The position numbers were made by a program, and so were the translations under genes. Under the pieces are notes generated by a model, which did no database searches, was not told where the DNA came from, and worked only from the letters and a program-made list of their open reading frames with translations. Below, in pieces: positions 1 through 10,300 of a stretch of 64,000 nt of DNA (positions are counted from its first letter, which is position 1; each line of letters opens with the position of its first letter). Source of the DNA: a virus; the IMG/VR virus record IMGVR_UViG_3300009505_000013, positions 22,667-86,666 of that record, one strand, 5' to 3'.

Positions 1-1
1 T

Positions 2-976
2 TCATTAATCCAAAATGGAGCAAACCTTGACACAGATACAATTATATCAAATTATCATCCTTCTGACTATATAGGAGATATGCGTTATGGCAAAAGAATG
101 TATAACCTTGCTAAAAATGTTAATGCATCAGGTCTTTTACCTTATATATATGAACATGATCCTAATTTTCATGGTGAATTAGGTGCCACGTTTCCTTTTC
201 TTGATGCAACAGGTTATGGTTCTTACTTAGCTGTACCAAAAAATGAAAAGGGTGGTGAGAATTCTTATCTTGAAAATAGAGACAAGGTTATTAAAAGAGC
301 TATAGCAAGACAAGAAGGTAAAGCACAAGCCGGCATAGAACAAAAGTTTCCAATGGGTCCTTTTGAAGAGAAAGGTCCTTATCAAACATACCCATTTATA
401 ACAGAGGATGATAGTTTAATGAATGAAGATGAAGTTATAGATATGGATAATGATGGCATTCCTGACACTATTGATGTAGATGGAGGAGATGGTACGGGAG
501 AAGCTGCTCTTGGTACGGTTGGTAATCCATCAGCAGATATGTTGTTTGAAAATGTAGTAACTAGCCCAGAGTTTAATGTTACAAATAAACTTGAAGGTAC
601 TTTAAATAGAATTAATGATAACCCAAACTTTAGAGCTTTTACAAGTGGTTCTAAATCTCTTGTAGATGCAGCAGGGTTTGTTAACAGAGTATTTGATAAA
701 AGAGCATATAATGATGCATTAGATCAAATGGAAGAAAGATCTGGTGCTGATTATAAATATGGTGTAACAACTTCTGATCCTTTTTCTGAAGGTTTTTATG
801 ATGCCAACTCAGGACAATTACAAGGTGAGGCAGAAAGAACACCTGGTTACTATATGAACTTTGCAGGTTCACCAAATAGTTATGGTATGGCAAAAACAGG
901 GGGAGAGATAGTAGAATTATCTCAAGATATGATTGCACAATTAATTGCAGCTGGTGCTGATATAGAAATTATATAA
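2..976 (+). CDS. virion-type protein, 5' end outside window
   Basis: The frame is open from base 2 to the TAA at 974-976. The first ATG in the window is at 80, but the 26 codons before it are open and read like protein, so the gene probably starts upstream. I do not recognise a named family. The C-terminus (GGEIVELSQDMIAQLIAAGA) is a conserved-looking tail that I associate with structural proteins of marine Bacteroidota phages. Bases 440-475 encode DMDNDGIPDTID, a DxDNDGxPD calcium-loop motif like that of thrombospondin type 3 repeats. The MYNLAK segment resembles MYNLSK in the next gene, so the two may be distantly related. The next gene starts 2 bases after this stop. A role in the virion (tail or ejected cargo) is inferred from position only. 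Confidence 0.7.
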   Translation, partial: SLIQNGANLDTDTIISNYHPSDYIGDMRYGKRMYNLAKNVNASGLLPYIYEHDPNFHGELGATFPFLDATGYGSYLAVPKNEKGGENSYLENRDKVIKRAIARQEGKAQAGIEQKFPMGPFEEKGPYQTYPFITEDDSLMNEDEVIDMDNDGIPDTIDVDGGDGTGEAALGTVGNPSADMLFENVVTSPEFNVTNKLEGTLNRINDNPNFRAFTSGSKSLVDAAGFVNRVFDKRAYNDALDQMEERSGADYKYGVTTSDPFSEGFYDANSGQLQGEAERTPGYYMNFAGSPNSYGMAKTGGEIVELSQDMIAQLIAAGADIEII

Positions 977-978
977 TT

Positions 979-3972
979 ATGGCAAAAGTAAAAATAAATA
1001 AGTTACCGGAAGGATTTAGATTAGTTGATGGCAAGGTTAAAAAGAAAGCCATTAAAAGAGATGGTGGTATGACCACTGGTGATCAAGCTGATTATGGTTT
1101 GGTTACAACTCCTCAAGAGTTTTATGGAAGTACTAACTTTAATAACACTGATGATCAATCTGTTAGATACAGTTTATCAAGTGTACCTAGAGAAGATGCT
1201 AACTTAGAAGCAGAAGGTGGAGAAACTGTATTAACTGATTTAAATGGAAATAATCAATTTGGATTGTATGATATAAAAGGACCTAGACATTCTAGTGGTG
1301 GAGTACCAATGTTTTTACCAGAACAATCTTTTGTTTTTTCTGACACTAACTCAATGAAGTTTGATAAAAATGAGATGGCAGAGTTTGGTATAGAAAGTAG
1401 AAAAAAAATTACACCTGCTAAAATATCTAAAAAGTATCCGCTAAATCAATTCTATGGAGAAATTAATAGTCAATATGCAGATGACATATCTACTAAGAGT
1501 GCAGAGTTGATGTTAAGTAAGAACATGTATAATCTTTCTAAGTTGGCATTTGGTCAAGAATTAAAAAAAGATTTTGAAGACGGTGTTCCTTTAGCGTCAT
1601 ACCCATATCTACAAGAGCAAGGTATAGACCCAATAGAATTTACAGCACAAGTAACAGAACAATCCAAACAACAAGCAGAGTTAGATTTTATAGCATCTTT
1701 ACCTCCTGAAAAACAAGATCAGATATTAAGGTTGCAGGCAATGATGCAACAAATAGAAAATCCCAATGCAGGACAATCAAATGAGCCTACTGGTCAGGTA
1801 CAAGCTTCTCAAGATGCACAAGACATGTCTGCATTAGCTAGTCAAGAAAATTCATTAGAAGCTACTTTAGAAGACGGCGGTGAGTTATTAAAATATCAAG
1901 AAGCAGGAGAGACTACTGGATTTGGTCCAGGAACATCAAGTGTCTATGAAATAAATGGAGAAACAGTAGATAGAAATACATATCTTGATTTTATTATAAG
2001 AGCTGGTATGCATAGAGATATTAACGGCAACCTAAGAGTAGAAGAAAATGGCCGTAATATAATAGAAAATCTGAAACTATCTCCTGAAGAAGTTGATTTT
2101 TATTATACAGCTATACAAGAAAAACCACGAGAAGGGTGGAGTCCAATGGACCCCCGTGCTGATAGAGATGAAAGTTTTTCAAGAACTCCAGGTGAAGAGA
2201 CTGTTGTCTCTAATGATGATGCTAAGGTTACAGATGAGATGGTTGAAGATGCAAGTGTTGATGGAACTGAGACTGTATTAGATGAGACTGTTGAATCTGA
2301 AACTAATAGATGTACAGGTTATAAATGTAATCCGTTGCCTGTTGGTCATCCTGATAGAGAAGCTTTTGAAAAAGCATTGAATAATGGTTGGCAATTAACT
2401 AAAGTATATGATCAAGGTTTAGGCAAAACAACATTTACTGTAACTAAACCACTAACTAAAAATAAATTTGAGGACTTTGGTGATTTTGAATTTGAAAATA
2501 TTGAGGTAACAGGTACTGGAGATAAAAGAGATGTATATACTGATTTAGAAAAAGAATTGCTTGGTGTATATCAAGATGGTGCATTTGGAGATAATGTTAG
2601 AGTAAGAGAAGGTATTTATTCTAGGAGTGGTACTGTTGGTACACAGTCAAGTAAAGCTGGTGCAAACTCTTATGGTGGAGATTTAACTAGTGACAAAGCA
2701 GAAAAAGATTTTACATTAAGATGGGGTGATGCAATTGATAAAGTTGTTGCATCTGGAATTGAGTTTGATTATGACATGCCTAAAGGTAAGTGGTCATCAG
2801 ACGCTTCAACACCAATAGATGCTCAAGCAATAGCATATCAAAAGCAATGGGAAGCAGTGCAAAATGCAATGCAACAAGTTGAAAATGAATTTCATTATGA
2901 TAACTTTGGAGAGAGTGGTACACCTAGACAATTATTTCCAGGTGGTGATGCAGGTAATGTAGATGGTAAGTTTGGTATGTTAACTTTTAATAAAGCTAGA
3001 AGTTATATTAGAACTGAAGATCCTGAAAGTTTAATGGCTGAAATAGATGATCCAACTAAAGAAAGACCAGAAGGTGAGGATCCACAATTTTATGACAAGC
3101 CAGATTGGTGGTGGCAAGATGTTAATAATCTAGCAACTCAGAATTCATTAGAGAACCCATTGTTCTTACCTAACGTACCTAGACTACCAAATACAGAAAT
3201 AGATTATGTATTAGATGATTGGACAGGTAGAGCTAATATGACTAATGCTGCTCTTAATACTATGGCTAAGAACTTAAGAGCTTTTGGTAAAGGTAAAGTA
3301 GCTGGTTCTAATTTGTTTGGTAAAGCAGTTAATCAATTAGCTAAAGATGTAGGATCAGTTAATACTAACAACATTAAAATTATGAATAGTGTTGCATTAC
3401 CACAAGCACAATTAAATCTAAGAACTGGTATAGAAAACGCAAAGGCATATAAAGATGAGTATGATGGTACTGTTACTGCATTAGGTAGATACACTGATTT
3501 TGAGAATTGGAATAAGCAAAAAACAAATGAGCTATATAATCAAGCAATAACTAATAGAGCTAACACATTCAACCTTAATCAGTTAAAAGATGTTATGAAA
3601 ATTGGCCCACAAGATGGAGGTATTATTAATATGAAAGACAGCAAAAATCTTGAGGTTGATCCTAATGTAGATGTTAGTGAACAGGAGCAAAGACGTAATC
3701 AGTATATTAAAGAAAGAAATTTACTGATGGAACAATTTAAAGATGCTGATAGTGATAGTATAGATAAGGCTTTAGAGTACATTCTTCCTTCATATGCTGA
3801 TAACAAAAGTAAAAATAAGGTAGCAGATGATTATAATAACAGAGCTCAAAATGATGTTGTAACAGATCCACAAGATTTAGGGTATGCTCCTTCTGTTAGA
3901 TACAATGCTAAAAGGGGTAATGAAATTAAAAAGTATGCTTATCCATTCTATACAGGAAAGATGGGTGCATAA
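979..3972 (+). CDS. large virion/cargo-type protein (997 aa)
   Basis: This starts at ATG 979 straight after the previous stop and ends with TAA. The N-terminal 120 residues hold the most recognisable part: EAEGGETVLTDLNGN, then GPRHSSGGVPMFLPE at about residues 101-115, followed by SFVFSDT. This EGGE...G-x-x-H-xx-GG...FSD pattern recurs, in my recollection, in structural proteins of crAss-like and other Bacteroidota phages. The middle is acidic and repetitive; the C-terminal half is polar and alpha-helical in character, with no signal peptide or membrane segment. It lies in the same run as the RNA polymerase polyprotein, which suggests a virion or ejected-cargo role. No enzymatic motif is visible. 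Confidence 0.75.
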   Translation: MAKVKINKLPEGFRLVDGKVKKKAIKRDGGMTTGDQADYGLVTTPQEFYGSTNFNNTDDQSVRYSLSSVPREDANLEAEGGETVLTDLNGNNQFGLYDIKGPRHSSGGVPMFLPEQSFVFSDTNSMKFDKNEMAEFGIESRKKITPAKISKKYPLNQFYGEINSQYADDISTKSAELMLSKNMYNLSKLAFGQELKKDFEDGVPLASYPYLQEQGIDPIEFTAQVTEQSKQQAELDFIASLPPEKQDQILRLQAMMQQIENPNAGQSNEPTGQVQASQDAQDMSALASQENSLEATLEDGGELLKYQEAGETTGFGPGTSSVYEINGETVDRNTYLDFIIRAGMHRDINGNLRVEENGRNIIENLKLSPEEVDFYYTAIQEKPREGWSPMDPRADRDESFSRTPGEETVVSNDDAKVTDEMVEDASVDGTETVLDETVESETNRCTGYKCNPLPVGHPDREAFEKALNNGWQLTKVYDQGLGKTTFTVTKPLTKNKFEDFGDFEFENIEVTGTGDKRDVYTDLEKELLGVYQDGAFGDNVRVREGIYSRSGTVGTQSSKAGANSYGGDLTSDKAEKDFTLRWGDAIDKVVASGIEFDYDMPKGKWSSDASTPIDAQAIAYQKQWEAVQNAMQQVENEFHYDNFGESGTPRQLFPGGDAGNVDGKFGMLTFNKARSYIRTEDPESLMAEIDDPTKERPEGEDPQFYDKPDWWWQDVNNLATQNSLENPLFLPNVPRLPNTEIDYVLDDWTGRANMTNAALNTMAKNLRAFGKGKVAGSNLFGKAVNQLAKDVGSVNTNNIKIMNSVALPQAQLNLRTGIENAKAYKDEYDGTVTALGRYTDFENWNKQKTNELYNQAITNRANTFNLNQLKDVMKIGPQDGGIINMKDSKNLEVDPNVDVSEQEQRRNQYIKERNLLMEQFKDADSDSIDKALEYILPSYADNKSKNKVADDYNNRAQNDVVTDPQDLGYAPSVRYNAKRGNEIKKYAYPFYTGKMGA

Positions 3973-3983
3973 ACATTAAAGGT

Positions 3984-4016
3984 TTATTTATATCTGTTTG
4001 TAAACTTTATAAATAA
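3984..4016. repeat. 9-bp AT inverted repeat in intergenic gap
   Basis: TTATTTATA at 3984-3992 is the exact inverse complement of TATAAATAA at 4008-4016, with a 15-base spacer. It overlaps the promoter-like element before the next gene and could be an operator. In AT-only sequence such dyads also arise by chance. Confidence 0.35.
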
Positions 4017-4027
4017 TAGTAAATTTG
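3998..4027 (+). promoter_or_regulatory. Bacteroidota-type promoter before the 1,107-aa gene
   Basis: TTG at 3998-4000, a 19-base gap, then TAAATTTG at 4020-4027 matches the Bacteroidota vegetative consensus TTG-N19-21-TAnnTTTG. The start codon follows at 4032, only four bases after the -7 box, so a transcript from here would be leaderless or nearly so. This could be a host-read promoter; coincidence cannot be excluded in such AT-rich DNA. Confidence 0.45.
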
Positions 4028-4031
4028 AACT

Positions 4032-7000
4032 ATGGCAAATTATATAAAAGGAGAAAAAAATTACTACCCGGACATCAAGCCGTTTACACCGGATTATAAG
4101 TTTCTTAGTGCAGCATTAGATGCAAGAGAAAATAAATATAATGCAGGGTGGCAAGCTACTAATGACCTATATAGTAGAGTCTATTCTGATTTGTCACACT
4201 CAGACAATAAAGAATTCCAACAACAATTTATAGAAAATTTAGCTCCTGAATTATCTAGAATTTCTGGATTAGATTTATCATTACAAACAAATGTTGATGC
4301 TGCAAAGTCTGTGTTTGCACCATTTTTTGAAGATGAAGCTGTAGTAAAAGATATTGTATATACTTCAACGTATAAAAAAGAATTGCAAAGAGCTAATCAA
4401 TTTGCAGATTCTCCTGACCCAAGGGTAAGGGAACTTTATAATCCAGTTGGAATAAAGAACATGCAATATAGAATGCAAGAGTTTCAAGAAGCTGATAGAA
4501 ATCAACTAATAAATATGCCTTTACCTAAGTATGTAGAAGATGCAGATTTAACACAATATGCTCAAGAATATTTGAGAGGTTTAGGTTTAGAAGGAAAAGG
4601 ATTTACACAAAAGAAAGATCATTTCACAATGGATGCTGGTGCAGATGGTGTGATGGGTACACCAGATGATAGGGTTGTAAATAGATGGATTATTACAGAT
4701 ACTAACGGTAAGCTTATTGAAGGTGATGCATATAGAAGAGTAATGACTGATTTAACTGATGATCCTAGAGTACAAGAGTTTTATAAAGCAAAAGCTTATG
4801 TAGCATCAATGGATTTTGCTACACAAGGTGTTCAGGATGGATCAATAAAAACAATAACAGAGGGTTTAACAATGTGGTCTGATGCAGAAGTAAAAAGACT
4901 TGCATTAGCAAACAGTGAAAGATATAATAGTCTAGATAATGAGATTCAAAGAATAGTACAACAAACAACTAACTGGGGTAATTTTGGAAAATTAAATGGT
5001 TTAACACCAGCAGAACAAAATTTAGTTGGGCAGTCATTATCAGAAGCAGAGCAGTTAAGAGTTAATCTAAGCAATCTTTTAAAGGTAAATGAATTTGCAA
5101 ATACACCTGATAAGGATGATCAAGCATTGATAAACAAAGCATATAGTTTAAATAGTAATTATAATATAAGTCAAGATTTACAGAGTGCTGCATACAACTA
5201 TAGTAGAGAAAATGCAGAGACTGTAGTTAGAGAAAATAAATATGTTATAAATGAAGATCTGCATAAATTTAATTTGCAAGAAATAGCTGCTAAGTATAAT
5301 GCTGATAAATTACTAAAAGACCAACAAGCTGGCATAGATGCAAATTTGGAAATTTTAAAATCTCAATTAGACGGTGCAAAAAATTTAGAAAGCTTAACAG
5401 AACAAGCTCAATCTGGTGCAGTAATTGATTATTCAGATCCTAGAGCAAATTTAAATGTAATTGTAGATGGGCAGGTAGCTAATAATGCTGACCCTTATGA
5501 TACTAATGCTGAAATGATTGCAACTGATGGGCAAAATATTTTAACAGAAAAAGCTAGACTACTTGGTCAAATGCTTAAAGCAAGATATCCTGACCAACAA
5601 ACATTTACCGTAACGTTAGATGGTGAAATGCTTAACTTATCTCCTTCAGCCATAACTGACCGTTTACTTAAGAAGAAACCAATTATTGATGGTACAAAGG
5701 TAACTGAAGATCCAAATGCATTAAAGTATGAGACAGATATACTAAGGATGTATGAGGAACAATCAAAATGGTTTGCTAATAAGGATGCTGTAATTGCTCA
5801 ACATACTCCAGCTTTTGTAAAACCTGGTAGTCAATATGATGTCATGTATAAACTATTATTTGGTAATGATCCAAATAATCCTGAGGCATTAGGTTTAAAT
5901 CTAAGAGAAGATATATATCTTCAGAGGATAGAAAAGTATGACAATGAATTATATAATAAAGCAAAAGCTGCTGAGATGAAGATGATGGATGGTAAGACTA
6001 CGTGGAAGAGGGAGATGATAGAAGCTAATTATCCAAAGCCTTATACAGAAAAAGATGGTATTAAGCGTTTTATGACTTTTTCTGAATACCAAAAACTTTT
6101 TAAAGATCAAGCATTATCTGGAAAAATAAAAAACTTTGATGTGTCAGGTATTGGTGGAGATCAAAATGCTGGTGCTGATAGAGAAGATTGGTCAAAAATC
6201 CAAAAAACTGGTAGTAGAAAAACAGGTACATATAATGAGCGTGTTATTGTAGATGAGGCTGCAATAGCTGGTAAGTCTAAAGCTTTATGGACGGCTTATG
6301 CAGAAGAAATAAATTCAAGCTATGAAACTATAGGTGGTAATTCTTATCTTAGTTTAACAGCTGGGTATAATCCTAATTCACCATGGGGCAATATTGGTTT
6401 TGTACCAACAATGAGTGCTACAGGTTCTGTAAAACCAGAAGCAGGATCTGCTATGGATAAAGTTTTAGGTACTGCATTAAATCAATTAGCTAGTTCAACA
6501 GCTGATCCAGAAACAAGGGTTAGTTTTTTACCTGCTCCAACGGACATAAAAGATTTTAATAATTTTAATATTGAAGCTGGGGTAGATTTGTCTGAAGATG
6601 AAAATATTATTGCTAAAAAAATATTTTCAAGCTTACAAAATAGAGCAACTAAAGGAGAATTTACAATGACATACTATCCAAACTTAGGAGCTACTAAGAT
6701 TGATGATGAAACTAGAAGTCCTATGGGTGGTTATAAGATTCATAACTTTAGTACTGCATTTAAAAATGAGATAAAAAAGATTTATAAAGATGATTCTGAA
6801 GCTTTTTCAGATTGGACTAAAGTAATGAATCAGGGTGTTTTAATGGTTTTTGATAGAAGTGGTAATAAAGATATAAACCCTAACAACTTAAACATTATAC
6901 AAGGTTCATCTTACATTGAACAAATGATGAATTTGAGTAATACTCAATCTTTTAGTTATAAAGATGAAACAAATTTAACAGCAGGGTTTTCTCCAGGAGA

Positions 7001-7355
7001 AATAGTTTTTCAAGATTTGGGAGATGGAACAATAAGTATTAGTGGATATACTAATGTATATAATCCTAATTCTACTGATGTAAGTATGCAGTATACAAGA
7101 CAACCTATGAATGCTGCTATACTAAAAAAAGGTAATATAAATTATGCAGCTGATTTAAATAGTAGATTTATAAAGTTACAACAAAACTTTAAAGAACTTG
7201 ATAGATTAAATAATTTAGCCATTTATCAGGTAAGAGCAAAACAATTATCTGAAACAAAGTTTATTGAAGATTATATGTTAAATAACCCTGGTTCTACTAC
7301 TGAACAAGCAAAAGATATGTATAATCAAGCTAAGAATTATAAACCACAACAATAA
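4032..7355 (+). CDS. large virion/cargo-type protein (1,107 aa)
   Basis: This starts at ATG 4032 (MANYIKGEKN) and ends with TAA, ten bases before the giant gene. The N-terminal pattern (YYPDIKPFTPDYKFLSAALD, then helical sequence rich in Q, N and L) resembles long helical internal virion proteins of Bacteroidota phages. There is no signal peptide and no membrane helix. Near residue 200 a DAGADGVMGTPDD loop has the spacing of a calcium-binding loop. I see no catalytic motif. Its place immediately before the RNA polymerase polyprotein suggests that it is packaged or ejected with it; that is inference from crAss-like gene order. Confidence 0.75.
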   Translation: MANYIKGEKNYYPDIKPFTPDYKFLSAALDARENKYNAGWQATNDLYSRVYSDLSHSDNKEFQQQFIENLAPELSRISGLDLSLQTNVDAAKSVFAPFFEDEAVVKDIVYTSTYKKELQRANQFADSPDPRVRELYNPVGIKNMQYRMQEFQEADRNQLINMPLPKYVEDADLTQYAQEYLRGLGLEGKGFTQKKDHFTMDAGADGVMGTPDDRVVNRWIITDTNGKLIEGDAYRRVMTDLTDDPRVQEFYKAKAYVASMDFATQGVQDGSIKTITEGLTMWSDAEVKRLALANSERYNSLDNEIQRIVQQTTNWGNFGKLNGLTPAEQNLVGQSLSEAEQLRVNLSNLLKVNEFANTPDKDDQALINKAYSLNSNYNISQDLQSAAYNYSRENAETVVRENKYVINEDLHKFNLQEIAAKYNADKLLKDQQAGIDANLEILKSQLDGAKNLESLTEQAQSGAVIDYSDPRANLNVIVDGQVANNADPYDTNAEMIATDGQNILTEKARLLGQMLKARYPDQQTFTVTLDGEMLNLSPSAITDRLLKKKPIIDGTKVTEDPNALKYETDILRMYEEQSKWFANKDAVIAQHTPAFVKPGSQYDVMYKLLFGNDPNNPEALGLNLREDIYLQRIEKYDNELYNKAKAAEMKMMDGKTTWKREMIEANYPKPYTEKDGIKRFMTFSEYQKLFKDQALSGKIKNFDVSGIGGDQNAGADREDWSKIQKTGSRKTGTYNERVIVDEAAIAGKSKALWTAYAEEINSSYETIGGNSYLSLTAGYNPNSPWGNIGFVPTMSATGSVKPEAGSAMDKVLGTALNQLASSTADPETRVSFLPAPTDIKDFNNFNIEAGVDLSEDENIIAKKIFSSLQNRATKGEFTMTYYPNLGATKIDDETRSPMGGYKIHNFSTAFKNEIKKIYKDDSEAFSDWTKVMNQGVLMVFDRSGNKDINPNNLNIIQGSSYIEQMMNLSNTQSFSYKDETNLTAGFSPGEIVFQDLGDGTISISGYTNVYNPNSTDVSMQYTRQPMNAAILKKGNINYAADLNSRFIKLQQNFKELDRLNNLAIYQVRAKQLSETKFIEDYMLNNPGSTTEQAKDMYNQAKNYKPQQ

Positions 7356-7364
7356 CTAAAGTTT

Positions 7365-10300
7365 ATGGCAGACGAGAATATAAAAATGCCTCAGCCTGAT
7401 TATGATCTTCAACAGAGAATAGCACAGGACGCAGTAGATGTAAATCCAATAGATACATCATTGCCTTATCAGAGCATAGAAGATTTAATTCCTGACATGC
7501 GTAATGAAGTAAGTGATGAGTATGATAAGAGTATATCTATGTATAAAGGTCTTATGGATAATATATCACCAGCTACATTAGCTAACATATCAGCCGGTGC
7601 TAATTCTTCTGTTATAAATGCTGCCCCTTCTATTCCTACAGAATTAGGATCTACATCTGCCTTTGATGAAATTTGGCAAACACCTTTAGAAACAACTGTT
7701 GAACTTCCCAATCCTATTTGGGCAAATGCTAAGTCAATTAATTTTGACAAGTACTACCCTACAGATATATTTAGTGATATAGGATTTACCCCATATGCAG
7801 ATATGGATAAAGTCTATAATCAAAATGAGACAAGCGGTGATTTCTTAACTAGATTTACACCTAATTTTTTCAGCCTGTTTAGAAGTGGTAGATTTGCAAA
7901 TTACAGATCATTAAGTGATTTGTTTGATGGTGAAGGATATACAACTGCTCCAGATCTTGAGGGTGCAGTTACTATGGAAGAAGCAATGAGATTGGGTGGT
8001 AGTACTACAGGTAGTGTAGGTGGTTTTTTTGCAAACACTGCTTTGAATTGGGCTTATTCTGCAGGTATAGTTTATCAGATTGCAGTAGAAGAAGTAATTG
8101 CTGCAGGTCTTGCAGCTGCAGGAGCTGCACCAACAGGGGGTGGTTCATTAGCAGCATTTGGTGCTTTAACTTTAAAGAATTTAGCTACACTTACAAGAAT
8201 ACCTAAGACAATAGCAAATGGTTTTAAAGCTTCTTATAATCTAGTAAAAAACTTTGATAATATAGCTTATGCTAAAAAGTTTTATGATTTTGCCAAAAGT
8301 GGTAAATCTTTAAGAAGTATTGGCCGTGGAGGACTTCATCTCTTAACTCCTGAGCTGGCTCATACAATAAAAAATTGGAAGACTACGGGTAATACTTTTC
8401 AGAATGCTTATAATATAGGAAAGAATACAGAAGTATTTGGTGCATTTTATAGAGATATGAGAATGTATAATGCTGCATTAGCTGAATCTAAAATGGAAGC
8501 GGGACTAGTTTATAATACTGTTTTAAATAATGGTATGAGATATGCTAACTTTAATTCTGATGGTAACGGTGTGTCTCCAGAAGAAATGAAAGAAATTCAA
8601 TTGGCTTCATCTGAAGCATCTTGGAAAACGCTAGCACCTAATTTTGCAATAATAGCAGCATCAAACAGGGTTGTGTTTAAGAATGTATTTGGAAGTTGGG
8701 CAAAAAAATTAAATCAAGGAACAACTACTCAGTTAAATAGAATGTTAAGAGTTGGCCCTGGTCAATATGCAAAGAAAAGCAAATACATGCTTAAGTCTAT
8801 TCCACAAGAAATTAAGGCAGGATTTAAATTAGGTTCTTGGAAAGGTGCTGCAAAAGCTACAGGAGGCATGATGTTTAGATATGGTGCTAGTGGTCTTGTT
8901 GAGGGTACACAAGAAGTATCTCAAGAAGCAATATCAGCTGCAGTAGGAGGATACTATAGTGCAGCATTAAGAGAAACTACACAGGGAGGTGCTCTTACTA
9001 TGTCTGGATTCTATGGTGCTGCTGGTAAAGAAATATTTACTAAGCAAGGATTAGAAACATTTGCATCTGGATTTTTAATTGGTGGTATGATGGGACCATA
9101 TCAACAAGTCTTGTTTACAGGAGTACCTTCTATTTTTAGTACTGCACGTGCTAAAGTTTCTAATAGCAAATATTTTGATCCAAGCGGTGATAAACAAGTT
9201 GTTGATTATGCTAAACAACAAAGAGAAAAGGAAGAATCTGTAATTGATGATGTAATATCTCAAGCTAATCAGATGGGCACACAGTTGGGGGAACTTGATT
9301 TACTATTAGACCCTGCTAAAATGAGTGCTGCATTGCAGGACCAAGAAGCAGGTATGGCAAACTTATCTATTGCTTTAAATGATAAGTATGATTATATGAA
9401 TGGTAGAAACTTTTCACGTTTTTATAATTTATACGGTAAGTATAAAAAGGGTACCATGGGTTTATATAGAGATATGGTTACTGATTTTTCTAAAATGTCT
9501 GATACTGAACTAGCTGAAGCATTTGACATAAAAGATTTTGGTAGAAGTCCAGAAAAGTTAAGAGAAGAATTTATAGCTGAGTTAGGTAGGATAAATGAAT
9601 TTGGTGAAAGGATAGCATCAAAGTCAACAGATGAAATGTTTGAACAAAAGAAAATTGATGTATCAGAGTATGATGAGTCAAGTAAAGGGTATAGAGATGC
9701 TATGTTTCATAACAGAGCTGTTGATCAAGCAAAGATGTTATATATATTTTCTAAAGAATCATTTATAGATGCAGTAAAAAGACAAGCTGATATAGAACAG
9801 TCCTTTGAGAATGAGCCTATTTTTACAAAGCAAAAGTATGGAGATGTAAGAGTTCTTGTTAATGCAGAAAGCATTGATACAGAAATAAAAATGCTTACCA
9901 GAGAAATTAAAGCTAAAGAAGATGCTGGTACACCAGCCTCTGAACTTAAGAAAGATAAAAGAAAGTTAAAAGATTTAAAAAGATATTATGCTGTTTTAAC
10001 TGACCCTAAAAATCTAACTAAGAAAGGTTTCTTTAATAGAGCAAAAACAAAAACAATAAAGAGTGCTTTACAAACTTATTTAAATGGTATTGCAGGTGAT
10101 AAGTCTGATTATGTTAATCCAGAAGTAGTTGATACTTTATTACAAAAATTAATTGATCATCAGGCACTACAAGAAGATGCTTTTGCATTTTCTCAAACAG
10201 TTAACATTATGGCAAACCCAGAAGTTACTGCTGAGATTGTTCAAAGAAATGTAGAGTACTTTGAATATTTATTTAAGAATAGAAAAGAAATATATAGACA

